Positions 1 to 9,149 of a stretch of DNA of 64,000 nucleotides are shown here, one piece after another. Numbering within the stretch: position 1 is the stretch's first letter; each line of letters opens with the position of its first letter. Origin of the DNA: Gammaproteobacteria bacterium. Lineage in GTDB: Bacteria; Pseudomonadota; Gammaproteobacteria; Steroidobacterales; JABDKV01. Below the pieces are notes generated by a model. That model was not told where the DNA came from and did no database searches. It saw nothing but the letters and a program-made list of their open reading frames with translations. The DNA is taken from NCBI GenBank assembly GCA_029862165.1, contig JAOTXU010000003.1:124001-188000 (forward strand), in the 5' to 3' direction. The position numbers were made by a program, and so were the translations under genes.

Positions 1-1
1 G

Positions 2-190
2 CCTGAAAACCGACGTCCCCGTAGCAACCTGGCGCACAAGCGCCTATATTTATCGTATCAGAGGGGGGCGATGCATCTGGTTGTTTCAGATCAAGAATAT
101 TCTGAGCCATACCGTTTGGGCAGAGGACTTGTGGCCGGGCCAAGCGACTACAAGGTGATGCAGCAACCTCAATCGGCGCCAGGTTATTAG
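2..190 (+). CDS. 3' end of an upstream CDS (partial, unknown product)
   Basis: Frame open from window edge (PENRRPRSNLAHKRLYLSYQRGAMHLVV...SAPGY) to TAG at 188-190, just before the next gene. Confidence 0.35.
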   Translation, partial: PENRRPRSNLAHKRLYLSYQRGAMHLVVSDQEYSEPYRLGRGLVAGPSDYKVMQQPQSAPGY

Positions 191-193
191 TCA

Positions 194-1444
194 TTGAACA
201 CACCGAACGAAATTTCACGCGAATCGCTGGTACAGATTCTTGAGATCATGCACCGGCTGGCGGCACCCGAAGCGATGCCGGAACTATTACGCGAGATTAT
301 CGAGGTTGGCAAAGTGGCCATTGTGGCCGAGGCCGGCGTGTTGTGGTTGCTGGATCGAAAGTCGCAGGAGTTGGTGATGGTGGCTCCACCGGCAGATCCA
401 CCTGCAAGACTAGGGTTCGGCATAGGTTGGGCCGGCGAATGCGCCGATAATCATCAAATCACCAACATTCATGACTGCCGTGACGACGGGCGTTTTCAAG
501 AGCACCCGGTTCACGCAGCGGGTTTCGAAACGCGTTCGTTACTCAATGTGCCGATACTGGGGCAGGAAGAATCGTTGCTTGGCGTGATGCAATGGCTAGG
601 CGAGGAGGTCGGTCAGTTTGACGAGCACGATGAATGGATTGGACCCGCACTCGCGGCGCAGGCCGCTGTTGCGATTCAGCATTCCTACATGACCGACGAA
701 TTACTCGCCAACGCCATTTTGGCGCAGGAAGTAGCCGTTGCCCGTGAGATCCAGATAAGTACTTTGCCAAAAGTTATGCCAGACGTGCCGGGTTACGATC
801 TCTACGGACACTTTCTGCCTACGGATCACACAGGGGGCGATTTGTATGACCTGGTCGTACTCGACGGCAAGGTGTTCATGTTGTTGGGTGATGCGACTGG
901 TCACGGTTTTGGCCCCGCATTGTCAGCGACTCAAATGCAGGCAATGTTACGGGTTGCTTTCCGGTTGGGTGCCAGCCTGGATCAGGCTTATATACAGGTC
1001 AACAATCAGTTAAACGAAGATCTGCCCGACGACCGGTTTATCACCGCTTTTATCGGCTTTCTTGATCCACAAACACACGAAGTGGAATTTCATTCAGGTG
1101 GTCAGGGACCGATTCTGCATTTCTGCGCCGCGAGTGGTAAGTGCGAATGGTACAAGCCGACCAGTTTTCCGGTAGGGATCATGGAACTCGATGGAACCGA
1201 CGGAGCGCAGCGACTGAAACTGGAGCCAGGAGACATACTCGCCCTCATATCTGATGGTGTCTACGAGTACACGACGCTTGACGGCGCCGAATTTGGTGAG
1301 GAGCGCGTGGCAGACGTGATCAGGAACGGTCATGCCCTGGAGATGTCGGAGCTCAGTCAGCGGCTCGTCGATGCGGCTTTTGAATTTGGCGGCGAAGCGC
1401 CACAAGCGGACGACATCACTCTGGTGCTGGTCCGACGGGAGTAG
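194..1444 (+). CDS. GAF-like sensor + PP2C/SpoIIE-type serine phosphatase (RsbU-like)
   Basis: N-terminal GAF-like region; C-terminal ...AREIQISTLPKVMP...GGDLYDLVVLDGKVFMLLGDATGHGFGPAL...LISDGVYEYTT...ADDITLVLVRR typical of SpoIIE/PP2C phosphatases; TTG start uncertain. Confidence 0.85.
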   Translation: MNTPNEISRESLVQILEIMHRLAAPEAMPELLREIIEVGKVAIVAEAGVLWLLDRKSQELVMVAPPADPPARLGFGIGWAGECADNHQITNIHDCRDDGRFQEHPVHAAGFETRSLLNVPILGQEESLLGVMQWLGEEVGQFDEHDEWIGPALAAQAAVAIQHSYMTDELLANAILAQEVAVAREIQISTLPKVMPDVPGYDLYGHFLPTDHTGGDLYDLVVLDGKVFMLLGDATGHGFGPALSATQMQAMLRVAFRLGASLDQAYIQVNNQLNEDLPDDRFITAFIGFLDPQTHEVEFHSGGQGPILHFCAASGKCEWYKPTSFPVGIMELDGTDGAQRLKLEPGDILALISDGVYEYTTLDGAEFGEERVADVIRNGHALEMSELSQRLVDAAFEFGGEAPQADDITLVLVRRE

Positions 1445-1448
1445 ATTA

Positions 1449-1850
1449 ATGCAACGAAAATTTTCAAGAAGCTTTGACGAGATTAAGGAAATTGTTTTCT
1501 TCACCGAGCAGTTTTTCAAGAAACACGATATCGACACTTCCAAGCGTTATCTTGTCGATCTCTGCGTGGAGGAAATATTTGTTAATATGGTGACATACGA
1601 TACTGAGACCGATGCCGATATTCTTATAGAGATGTTGCCACATGAGAACGGTGTTGAAGTAAGTCTGACGGATTATGGCGTAGAGCGTTTCGACCCACGC
1701 GAAGCCGGTTCAGTAGATATCAACGCACCGCTCGAGCAACGTACGCCGGGTGGGCTCGGGCTCTACCTAGTCCTCAAGATGGTTGATGAGATTCATTACG
1801 AATATAAGAATCGCACTAGCAAGATCAGTTTCGTCGCAGGTGGGAAATAA
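1449..1850 (+). CDS. RsbW-like anti-sigma serine kinase (HATPase)
   Basis: ATG at 1449; CVEEIFVNMV N-box and PGGLGLYLV G-box; between phosphatase and STAS genes. Confidence 0.8.
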   Translation: MQRKFSRSFDEIKEIVFFTEQFFKKHDIDTSKRYLVDLCVEEIFVNMVTYDTETDADILIEMLPHENGVEVSLTDYGVERFDPREAGSVDINAPLEQRTPGGLGLYLVLKMVDEIHYEYKNRTSKISFVAGGK

Positions 1851-1854
1851 GAAC

Positions 1855-2163
1855 ATGTTTCAGATCGAATTTAACGAAGCAGGCAGCGTGGTTGTGGCGG
1901 GGCGCCTGGACGCCGCCCAAGCGCCCAGGGCTCAGGAATTTCTCGATGAGGTGAAGGATGAGTGCGTAGTCGATATGGCAAGGCTGGAATACGTTTCCAG
2001 CGCCGGTCTGGGCGTTTTGCTGCGAACGCACAAACGTCTGATGGGGGATGGCCGAGGGCTGAGACTGATCAATGTTAGTAACCATATCAAAGACATATTC
2101 ATGTATTCTGGCTTCGATAAACTGTTTCAGATCGAAGTGGCAGATCAATCCGGCCCGGATTAG
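1855..2163 (+). CDS. STAS-domain anti-sigma factor antagonist (RsbV-like)
   Basis: ATG at 1855; VVDMARLEYVSSAGLGVLL with conserved phosphorylatable Ser. Confidence 0.85.
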   Translation: MFQIEFNEAGSVVVAGRLDAAQAPRAQEFLDEVKDECVVDMARLEYVSSAGLGVLLRTHKRLMGDGRGLRLINVSNHIKDIFMYSGFDKLFQIEVADQSGPD

Positions 2164-2224
2164 CCTGTCTTAATGAGCACCAGTCTCGGAAAACCACCAA
2201 CTTTTCGCCCAACCGATTGTACTT

Positions 2225-2770
2225 ATGCATAAGGAACGCGAAAAAGCGTTGCTGGAGGACTGTAAAGCCGGTGATCGTACAGCCATGGAGACTCTCGTCC
2301 GACAATATGAACGCCCGGTTTACAACGCCGCGTATCGGATGCTGGGAAACCCGGACGATGCGGCTGACGTTACCCAAACTACTTTCACCAATGTCCTGGA
2401 ACATCTCGATCAATTTAATCCGAAGTTTAGATTCTTCAGCTGGATATACCGAATTGCCGTCAACGAATCCATTAATCAGCTCAAACGACGCAAAAGCTGT
2501 GAGCCGCTGGTTGACACACAACCTGCGGCCGGCCCGGGCATTGATGAAATTGTCGCCTCAGGGCAAGTAGGCAAAGAAGTGCAAGCGGTTTTAATGAAAT
2601 TACAGGAAGACCACAGGGCAGTGATTGTGCTGCGGTATTTCACCGAGTGTAGCTATCTGCAGATAGCAGAGATTCTGAGAATTCCAGAAAAGACCGTAAA
2701 ATCTCGTCTGTTTAGTGCCCGACAACAGATGAAAAGTAAATTGAAAAAACTTGGAATTCTGGAAGGATGA
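2225..2770 (+). CDS. ECF-family RNA polymerase sigma factor
   Basis: Region 2 (YNAAYRMLGNPDDAADVTQTTF...FFSWIYRIAVNESINQLKRRK) and region 4 (VIVLRYFTECSYLQIAEILRIPEKTVKSRLFSARQQMK). Confidence 0.92.
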   Translation: MHKEREKALLEDCKAGDRTAMETLVRQYERPVYNAAYRMLGNPDDAADVTQTTFTNVLEHLDQFNPKFRFFSWIYRIAVNESINQLKRRKSCEPLVDTQPAAGPGIDEIVASGQVGKEVQAVLMKLQEDHRAVIVLRYFTECSYLQIAEILRIPEKTVKSRLFSARQQMKSKLKKLGILEG

Positions 2771-3528
2771 TTGAAGAACGTACAATGGAGCTAATCAACG
2801 ACGCCATGGATGGCGAGTTGAGCGAAGCTGAACAGGCGGAGCTGGCCGGACGCCTGGCGCAATCCGAAGAAGCCCGCAACTATCAGACCGGCATGAATGA
2901 GCTAGATGTTTTATTGCAGGAACTACCGAATCAGCCTATGCCGGAAGAGTTGCATAGAAATATCATCCACAACATCAAGCTTGCCGACCGGCCGACGATG
3001 AGACCGCTGTCAAGAATTGGTAATTGGTCTGGTTTCGTCCGTTATGGTTTCGCCGCGGCAGCCGGTTTGCTGCTGGCTGTCGGTATATACCAATTTGGGT
3101 CGGAAACCGGTCCGAAAGATGTGGACCGAATGATCGGAACGATCGCGCCCGGTGATACCAATGCGGTCGTGCTAGGTACCTATGCCGTCGATTTGGATGA
3201 ACTGAACAGTTTGGTCAGTCTGGAGCGTCGCGGTGCTGCGATAGTTTTGAATGTGGAACTCGATTCCACGCTACCGGTTGACCTCAGAGTTGATTTTGCC
3301 GGCAGCAATCTGCGTTACGACACAATGGCACAAATGGACAATGATCTCGAGTCTTTTGAATCGGCCGATCAGGTGATCCGGTCAAGTAGCGGTGTTGGGC
3401 GGCAGAAGTTTGCTGTGTTGTTGCGCCATGCAGACGACACAGTCACTCACAAGGACGAGGCCATCGTGCTCGAGTATTCGAGCAATGGCAATTTGATACA
3501 GCAGGGTACGCTCACTCCACGTTGGTGA
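2767..3528 (+). CDS. Membrane-anchored anti-sigma factor
   Basis: ATGA overlap with the sigma gene; N-terminal ELINDAMDGELSEAEQAEL..., single TM (YGFAAAAGLLLAVGIYQFG), extracytoplasmic C-term. Confidence 0.75.
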   Translation: MIEERTMELINDAMDGELSEAEQAELAGRLAQSEEARNYQTGMNELDVLLQELPNQPMPEELHRNIIHNIKLADRPTMRPLSRIGNWSGFVRYGFAAAAGLLLAVGIYQFGSETGPKDVDRMIGTIAPGDTNAVVLGTYAVDLDELNSLVSLERRGAAIVLNVELDSTLPVDLRVDFAGSNLRYDTMAQMDNDLESFESADQVIRSSSGVGRQKFAVLLRHADDTVTHKDEAIVLEYSSNGNLIQQGTLTPRW

Positions 3529-3567
3529 GTGCAGAGCTTTTTTTAGGGTTACAACAGGAGCAGAGCG

Positions 3568-4899
3568 ATGAGTAGCGAGCAAACAAAATCGAAAATGCCA
3601 ATGCTAATAGCGGCATTTGCGGTTGTTATCGCAGTGGTTGCCTATTTTGGCATCAACTATCCGGTTTCGGATGACGAGGCCGTGGGCACGATTTCCCCCG
3701 CTGAGCGTTATCGTGGTGAACAGATAGAAAGCGGCGATGTTGTCCTGGGCGATGAATCAGTCGCGCAATTTATGCAGACCGATGAATTCGAGTTGCTGGT
3801 TAATGATGAAGTCTTTATGGAGGCTATTAGCCAGGAAGCATTCCAGGCAGCATTGGCTAACGAATCATTCCAGGCAGCATTAGCCGATCAGAACTTCCAG
3901 GCGGCTTTGGGTAATCAAAACTTCCAGGCAGCATTAGCCGATCAGAACTTCCAGGCGGCTTTGGGTAATCAAAACTTCCAGGCAGCATTAGCCGATCAGA
4001 ACTTCCAGGCGGCTTTGGGTGATCAAAACTTCCAGGCAGCTTTGGGTGATCAAAACTTCCAGGCGGCTTTGGGTGATCAAAACTTCCAGGCAGCTTTGGG
4101 TGATCAGAACTTCCAGGCAGCTTTGGGTGATCAAAACTTCCAGGCAGCTTTGGGTGATCAGAACTTCCAGGCAGCTTTGGGTGATCAAAACTTCCAGGCG
4201 GCTTTGGGTGATCAGAACTTCCAGGCAGCTTTGGGTGATCAAAACTTCCAGGCAGCTTTGGGTGATCAAAACTTCCAGGCAGCTTTGGGTGATCAGAACT
4301 TCCTGTCTGCTATGAGTGATCAAAACTTCCAGGCGGCATTGGGCGATCAAAACTTCCAGGCAGCTCTGAGTAGCCAGGCGGCCAGGGATGCACTCGGCAG
4401 CCAGGCGGTCAGATCTGCACTGGGCAGCCACGCGGTCAGGTCTGCGCTGGGCAACCAGGCAGTCAGGTCTGCACTGGGCAACCAGGCGGTCAGGTCTGCA
4501 CTCGGCAGCCAGGCAGTCAGGTCTGCATTGGGTAGTCAGGCGATGGGATCTGCATTGGGTAACCACGCCGTGAGGTCTGCGTTGGGTGACCAGGCGATTC
4601 GGTCAGCACTGGGCAACCAGGCAATCAGGTTAGCACTGGGCAGCCAGGCGACGCGGTCAGCACTGGGCAGCCAAGCGATTCGGTCAGCACTGGGCAACCA
4701 GGCAATCAGGTCTGCACTCGGTAACCAGGCGGTCCGATCTGCATTGGGCAACCAGGCAGTCAGATCTGCACTGGGTAGCCAGGCGATCAGATCTGCACTG
4801 GGCAGCCAGGCGATGCGATCTGCGCTGGGCAATCAGGCGATGCGATCTGCACTGAGGAATCAGGCAGCTGCCAATGCTTTAAAAAGTAATCTACGCTAG
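3568..4899 (+). CDS. Membrane-anchored nonapeptide-repeat protein, unknown function
   Basis: N-terminal TM (MLIAAFAVVIAVVAYFGI) followed by uninterrupted 9-aa repeats (FQAALGDQN then [VI]RSALG[NS]QA). Confidence 0.9.
   Translation: MSSEQTKSKMPMLIAAFAVVIAVVAYFGINYPVSDDEAVGTISPAERYRGEQIESGDVVLGDESVAQFMQTDEFELLVNDEVFMEAISQEAFQAALANESFQAALADQNFQAALGNQNFQAALADQNFQAALGNQNFQAALADQNFQAALGDQNFQAALGDQNFQAALGDQNFQAALGDQNFQAALGDQNFQAALGDQNFQAALGDQNFQAALGDQNFQAALGDQNFQAALGDQNFQAALGDQNFLSAMSDQNFQAALGDQNFQAALSSQAARDALGSQAVRSALGSHAVRSALGNQAVRSALGNQAVRSALGSQAVRSALGSQAMGSALGNHAVRSALGDQAIRSALGNQAIRLALGSQATRSALGSQAIRSALGNQAIRSALGNQAVRSALGNQAVRSALGSQAIRSALGSQAMRSALGNQAMRSALRNQAAANALKSNLR
3841..4380 (+). repeat. 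27-bp tandem repeats x20, F-type (FQAALGDQN)
   Basis: Phe codon every 27 bp from 3841; near-identical nucleotides with caa/cag and gca/gcg alternation suggesting 54-bp higher-order units. Confidence 0.97.
4381..4896 (+). repeat. 27-bp tandem repeats x~19, V/I-type ([VI]RSALG[NS]QA), same register, more diverged
   Basis: Continues the 27-bp register without interruption to the C-terminus (AANALKSNLR*). Confidence 0.95.
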
Positions 4900-4940
4900 G
4901 GAAAATTAGGTTACTAATAAATTACAAAGTGCCCTAATCA

Positions 4941-4969
4941 GGCCGCCTGCTTTTGCAGGCGGCCTTTTT
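4941..4969 (+). terminator. Rho-independent terminator after the nonapeptide-repeat gene
   Basis: GGCCGCCTGC-TTTT-GCAGGCGGCC followed by TTTTTGTTTTTG. Confidence 0.93.
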
Positions 4970-4990
4970 GTTTTTGTCTGGTGATCATGT

Positions 4991-7969
4991 ATGCTAATAA
5001 ATAAGGGAGAAATCATCATGATGTCAGGCACAAGAGTGATGCTGACTGGCTTTCTGCTATTCGTCACCCTGGTGTCAGGCACAGTTCGCGCAGATCCGTT
5101 CGTGCTGGATGTTTTGGAGACGGATGAACTGCGGCTGCTTTATTTTGACCCTTTGCAAACCTACCTGGTACCTCATGTCGGGAGGAGTTTCCACAACTCC
5201 ATAGCTTTCCAGCGCAACATATTGAACTGGGCACCCTGGGAAAAAACCACTGTCATGCTCACTGATTTCAGTGATTATGCCAATGCCGCAGCAGGTGTAG
5301 TCCCGCATAATTCGATTCAATTGGATGTTGCCCCGCTCAACCGTATATTCGAGACCTTTTCGGCCAGCGAACGGGTCTACATGATGATGAATCATGAACT
5401 GGTGCATGTGGCAACGATGGATGGCTGGAATGAACAGGACCGCCGATGGCGCCGGTTTTTTCTGGGCAAGCCAACGCCGGAGCAAGTTCATCCGGAGTCG
5501 ATACTTTATTTCTACCTGACTGCTCCACGTGCTGTAGCGCCGCGCTGGTATACGGAAGGCAGTGCCGTTTTCATGGAAACCTGGATGGCAGGGGGGATTG
5601 GAAGGGCCCAGGGCGCCTACGATGAAATGGTGTTTCGATCGATGGTGCGCGACGACGCCCACTTCTACAGTAACCTCGGCCTCGTTTCGGAGGGGACCCT
5701 GGTGGATTTTCAGGTCGGTGTGAATGCCTATTTGTACGGAACACGGTTTTTCAGCTACATGGCTTACCAATACTCGCCGGAGCAGGTCATTGAGTGGTTA
5801 AAGCGTGATGAAGACAGCGAGAGATATTACGCCAGTCAATTCAGGAAAGTTTTTAGCAAAACTTTGGAGGATGCCTGGGATGACTGGATTGCATTTGAGC
5901 ATGAATTTCAGGAGAAAAACCTCGAGGCGGTCAGGCAACATCCGCTCACAGCTAGCGAGCCATTGACCGAGCAAGGCGTGGGTTCCATTTCACGCGCCTT
6001 CATTGATACCGCCAGAAACAGCATGATTGCAGCCTTTCGCTACCCTGGCGTAGTGGCTCACATAGGTGAGTTTTCTCTGGATGAAAGAACTACGCGCAGA
6101 ATCACGGACATCAAGGGCCCCATGTTGTTCAATGTCACATCATTGGCTTTTGATGAAAGCAACCGTACGCTGTTCTTCACCACCGACAACAACGCCTTTC
6201 GCGATTTGATGTCTGTCAACGCCGATAAAAGCAAGCCACGGATGCTGATGAAGGATGCCCGTATTGGCGATCTTGTGTTCGACAAAAGCACTCAGTCCCT
6301 GTTGGGTCTGAGGCACCAGAACGGATTTGTGACACTGGTAAAGATTCCGCCGCCGTATGAGGTTTGGGAACAGGTCCATACCTGGCCGTATGGCGAAGTT
6401 CTTTACGATATTGATATTTCGCCAAACGGAAAACTACTTTCCGCATCCATGGGCGAGGTTAATGGCAATCAGTACCTGCGTGTTTTTCCGCTCGATGACC
6501 TGGCGAACGGAAAAAGCGAACCCATGCTGCAGTTTGATTTTGGTACTTTTGTGCCCGAAGGCTTTGTGTTTTCCCAGGATGGGCGCTTTCTTTATGGCAG
6601 CTCCTATTACACTGGAATTTCCAACATTTTCCGTTATGAAATCGCGACAGCCGACATCCAGGCTGTCAGCAATGCTGAAACCGGTTTCTTTCGGCCTGTT
6701 CCGATGGACGATGGCCGCTTGATGGTTTTTGAGTACACCGGACAGGGTTTCAAACCGACGATCATTGATCCGGTACCATTGGAAGACCTCAGCGCGATCA
6801 AATTTCTCGGTGCAGAAATTGTGAAGAAACATCCAGTGGTCAAAGACTGGGCGGTTGGATCGCCTGCAGATGTGCCACTGGATGACCTGGTGAGTCATCG
6901 GGGTAAATATAGCCCGACGCATGAACTGGATCTCTCATCGGGTTACCCGGTAATTGAGGGTTATCGGGATAGCGTTGCACTCGGTTACAACCTCAGCTGG
7001 TCAGATCCGATGCTGTTTAACCGATTGACAACCACGCTTTCTCACAGCCTGGACAGTTCTCTGAGCTCGAGCGAAACACTCCACGCCGACATCGAATACC
7101 GCAAATTTAACTGGCGCTTTCACTACTGGCATAACACTGCCGATTTCTACGACCTTTCTGGTCCAACCGAACGCAGCCGCAAAGGTGATGCCTTCATTGT
7201 TGGTTATGAGAAAGCGTTGATCTTCGATAAACCGAGGCGAATGGACCTGGATGTCAGCGTGGCCCACTACACCGGCCTGGACACTTTGCCGAATAATCAG
7301 AACGTCGCTACTAGTTTTACAAAACTTTCGTCTGCCAATATTGATTTATCCTACAGTCACACTCGAAAATCACTGGGTTCAGTAGATCATGAAAAAGGCT
7401 TTCGCTGGGATGTCGCGAGTTATGCAGATTATGTGGGCAGCGATTTCATCTCAAAGTTTCGCGCAGGCCTGGATTTTGGTTTTGCACTGCCGTTGAAACA
7501 CTCTTCGCTTTGGTTTTACAACTCGGCAGGCCGATCGTCTGGCGACAGGAATAATGCGTTCGCCAATTGGTTTTTCGGTTCATACGGAAATAACTACGTG
7601 GATGACGGTGAAGTCAAACGATACCGCGACTTTGACAGTTTTCCTGGTTTCGATATTGATCAACTCAGTGGTCAGGATTTTGGTAAATCCATAATTGAGT
7701 GGAATTTACCACCAGTCACTTTCAAGGAAGTCGGTATACCGGCTTTTTACCTGAGTTGGATGCGCACAGCGTTGTTCGCCGGCACGCTGGTCACAGACAT
7801 TGGAAGCGGGACATTTGATAAGACCTATAATAGTCTGGGAATCCAGACCGACCTGCATTTTACCATCGTCCATCGGCTGCCAATGACGCTTTCGGTCGGT
7901 TTTGCACAAGGATACGTCGGCAGTAACAAGTTTGATAATGAGTGGATGGTCTCGCTCAAGATTCTTTAG
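4991..7969 (+). CDS. Exported protein: HExxH metallopeptidase-like domain + propeller-like middle + C-terminal beta-barrel-like region
   Basis: Signal peptide; MMNHELVHVATMDG (HExxH) and downstream YTEGSAVFMETW; propeller-like repeats; aromatic/beta-rich C-term. Confidence 0.72.
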   Translation: MLINKGEIIMMSGTRVMLTGFLLFVTLVSGTVRADPFVLDVLETDELRLLYFDPLQTYLVPHVGRSFHNSIAFQRNILNWAPWEKTTVMLTDFSDYANAAAGVVPHNSIQLDVAPLNRIFETFSASERVYMMMNHELVHVATMDGWNEQDRRWRRFFLGKPTPEQVHPESILYFYLTAPRAVAPRWYTEGSAVFMETWMAGGIGRAQGAYDEMVFRSMVRDDAHFYSNLGLVSEGTLVDFQVGVNAYLYGTRFFSYMAYQYSPEQVIEWLKRDEDSERYYASQFRKVFSKTLEDAWDDWIAFEHEFQEKNLEAVRQHPLTASEPLTEQGVGSISRAFIDTARNSMIAAFRYPGVVAHIGEFSLDERTTRRITDIKGPMLFNVTSLAFDESNRTLFFTTDNNAFRDLMSVNADKSKPRMLMKDARIGDLVFDKSTQSLLGLRHQNGFVTLVKIPPPYEVWEQVHTWPYGEVLYDIDISPNGKLLSASMGEVNGNQYLRVFPLDDLANGKSEPMLQFDFGTFVPEGFVFSQDGRFLYGSSYYTGISNIFRYEIATADIQAVSNAETGFFRPVPMDDGRLMVFEYTGQGFKPTIIDPVPLEDLSAIKFLGAEIVKKHPVVKDWAVGSPADVPLDDLVSHRGKYSPTHELDLSSGYPVIEGYRDSVALGYNLSWSDPMLFNRLTTTLSHSLDSSLSSSETLHADIEYRKFNWRFHYWHNTADFYDLSGPTERSRKGDAFIVGYEKALIFDKPRRMDLDVSVAHYTGLDTLPNNQNVATSFTKLSSANIDLSYSHTRKSLGSVDHEKGFRWDVASYADYVGSDFISKFRAGLDFGFALPLKHSSLWFYNSAGRSSGDRNNAFANWFFGSYGNNYVDDGEVKRYRDFDSFPGFDIDQLSGQDFGKSIIEWNLPPVTFKEVGIPAFYLSWMRTALFAGTLVTDIGSGTFDKTYNSLGIQTDLHFTIVHRLPMTLSVGFAQGYVGSNKFDNEWMVSLKIL

Positions 7970-8135
7970 AAACCTCTCAGTTCTGGTCAGCAGCTCAAGC
8001 GCCGGCGAAGACCGCACATGTTTTCGCCGAAAATATTGTGAAACGATCCCGTATTCAAGCACTATAACGTTTCAATCTGAAGTTTAAGCGGTCTGTGGCC
8101 GGCAGCAGGAGTCCGGTATTGGGAGGTAACGCGGC

Positions 8136-9149
8136 ATTTCTTTAGAGCTACTCATTAGAGCGCCCGTCGGCTTACTACCGGTACTGATATTTTTGGTAGT
8201 GCTGTTGTATCTGGACAGCTACAAACTGGTCCGTTTCAAAACCATTTTGTGGGTAATCGCCGGCGGTGGCTTGCTAACCATTACAGCCTATTTTGTGAAC
8301 GGCTTCATGTTGTCCATGGCCCCCATGGAAATGAAGTACTTTAGTCGTTACGTCTCGCCGGTTGTTGAGGAATCACTCAAGGCGCTGGTAATTGTTTATC
8401 TATTTCGTAGCCACCGAATCGGATTTCTGGTCGACGCAGCGATTATGGGGTTTGCTGTCGGCGCCGGGTTTGCTGTGGTTGAGGCCTTCTATTATTTGTA
8501 CACGGCCGGCGACGCCAATTTGGGTGTTTGGATCGTACGTGGTTTTGGCACCGCCGTAATGCACGGTGGTGTAACGGCCATCTTTGGCATCGTGTCGCAG
8601 ACGCTCACCGAGCGAAACATGAAGATTAATCCGGTGCTCTATCTGCCCGGCTTACTGGCGGCGATTGTATTGCATTCGATGTTCAATCATTTTGTGCTGC
8701 CACCAATCCTGATGACTCTAAGCATCCTTGCGGTGTTGCCACCGATTTTGTACATCGTTTTTGGAAGAAGTGCCGCTCACATGCATGAATGGTTGGAGCT
8801 GGATTTCGACGCGGACGCCAATTTATTGGAACAGATTAACTCTGGCAAATTTGCCCAAGGCAAGATCGGCCGGTTTTTGCAGGATTTCAGGAGCAAATTT
8901 TCTGGGCCTGTGGTTGTGGACATGTTGTGTTATCTACGCCTGTACACAGAGCTTGCTTTGCGGGCAAAGGGCGTATTGATGATGAGAGAGAATGGCCTCG
9001 ACGCACCGGTCGGCGATCGCACCAAAGAAAAATTCACCGAGATGGTGTACCTCGAAAAGAGCATCGGAAGAACCGGGGTACTCGCGATGCGCCCATTTCT
9101 TCACATGACCCGGAAAGACCTGTGGCAGCTATACGTGCTTGACAGCTAA
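8136..9149 (+). CDS. PrsW-family intramembrane metalloprotease (proposed ATT start at 8136)
   Basis: VVEESLKALVIVYLF, GFAVVEAFYYLY, MHGGVTAIFGI, LHSMFNHF PrsW motifs; frame extends upstream of the listed TTG (8193) to ATT with SD GGAGGT at 8122-8127. Confidence 0.85.
   Translation: MSLELLIRAPVGLLPVLIFLVVLLYLDSYKLVRFKTILWVIAGGGLLTITAYFVNGFMLSMAPMEMKYFSRYVSPVVEESLKALVIVYLFRSHRIGFLVDAAIMGFAVGAGFAVVEAFYYLYTAGDANLGVWIVRGFGTAVMHGGVTAIFGIVSQTLTERNMKINPVLYLPGLLAAIVLHSMFNHFVLPPILMTLSILAVLPPILYIVFGRSAAHMHEWLELDFDADANLLEQINSGKFAQGKIGRFLQDFRSKFSGPVVVDMLCYLRLYTELALRAKGVLMMRENGLDAPVGDRTKEKFTEMVYLEKSIGRTGVLAMRPFLHMTRKDLWQLYVLDS

Noticed and set aside
3988-4832. Long antisense and alternative-frame ORFs (3988-4566 -, 4536-4832 -, 4019-4315 +)
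   Set aside because: The 27-bp unit is a multiple of 3, so every open frame stays open; these are shadows of the repeat gene.
3841-4896. Regular 27-bp repeats as a possible CRISPR array
   Set aside because: No spacers; units are contiguous, in frame, and encode protein repeats with TM anchor and upstream gene context.
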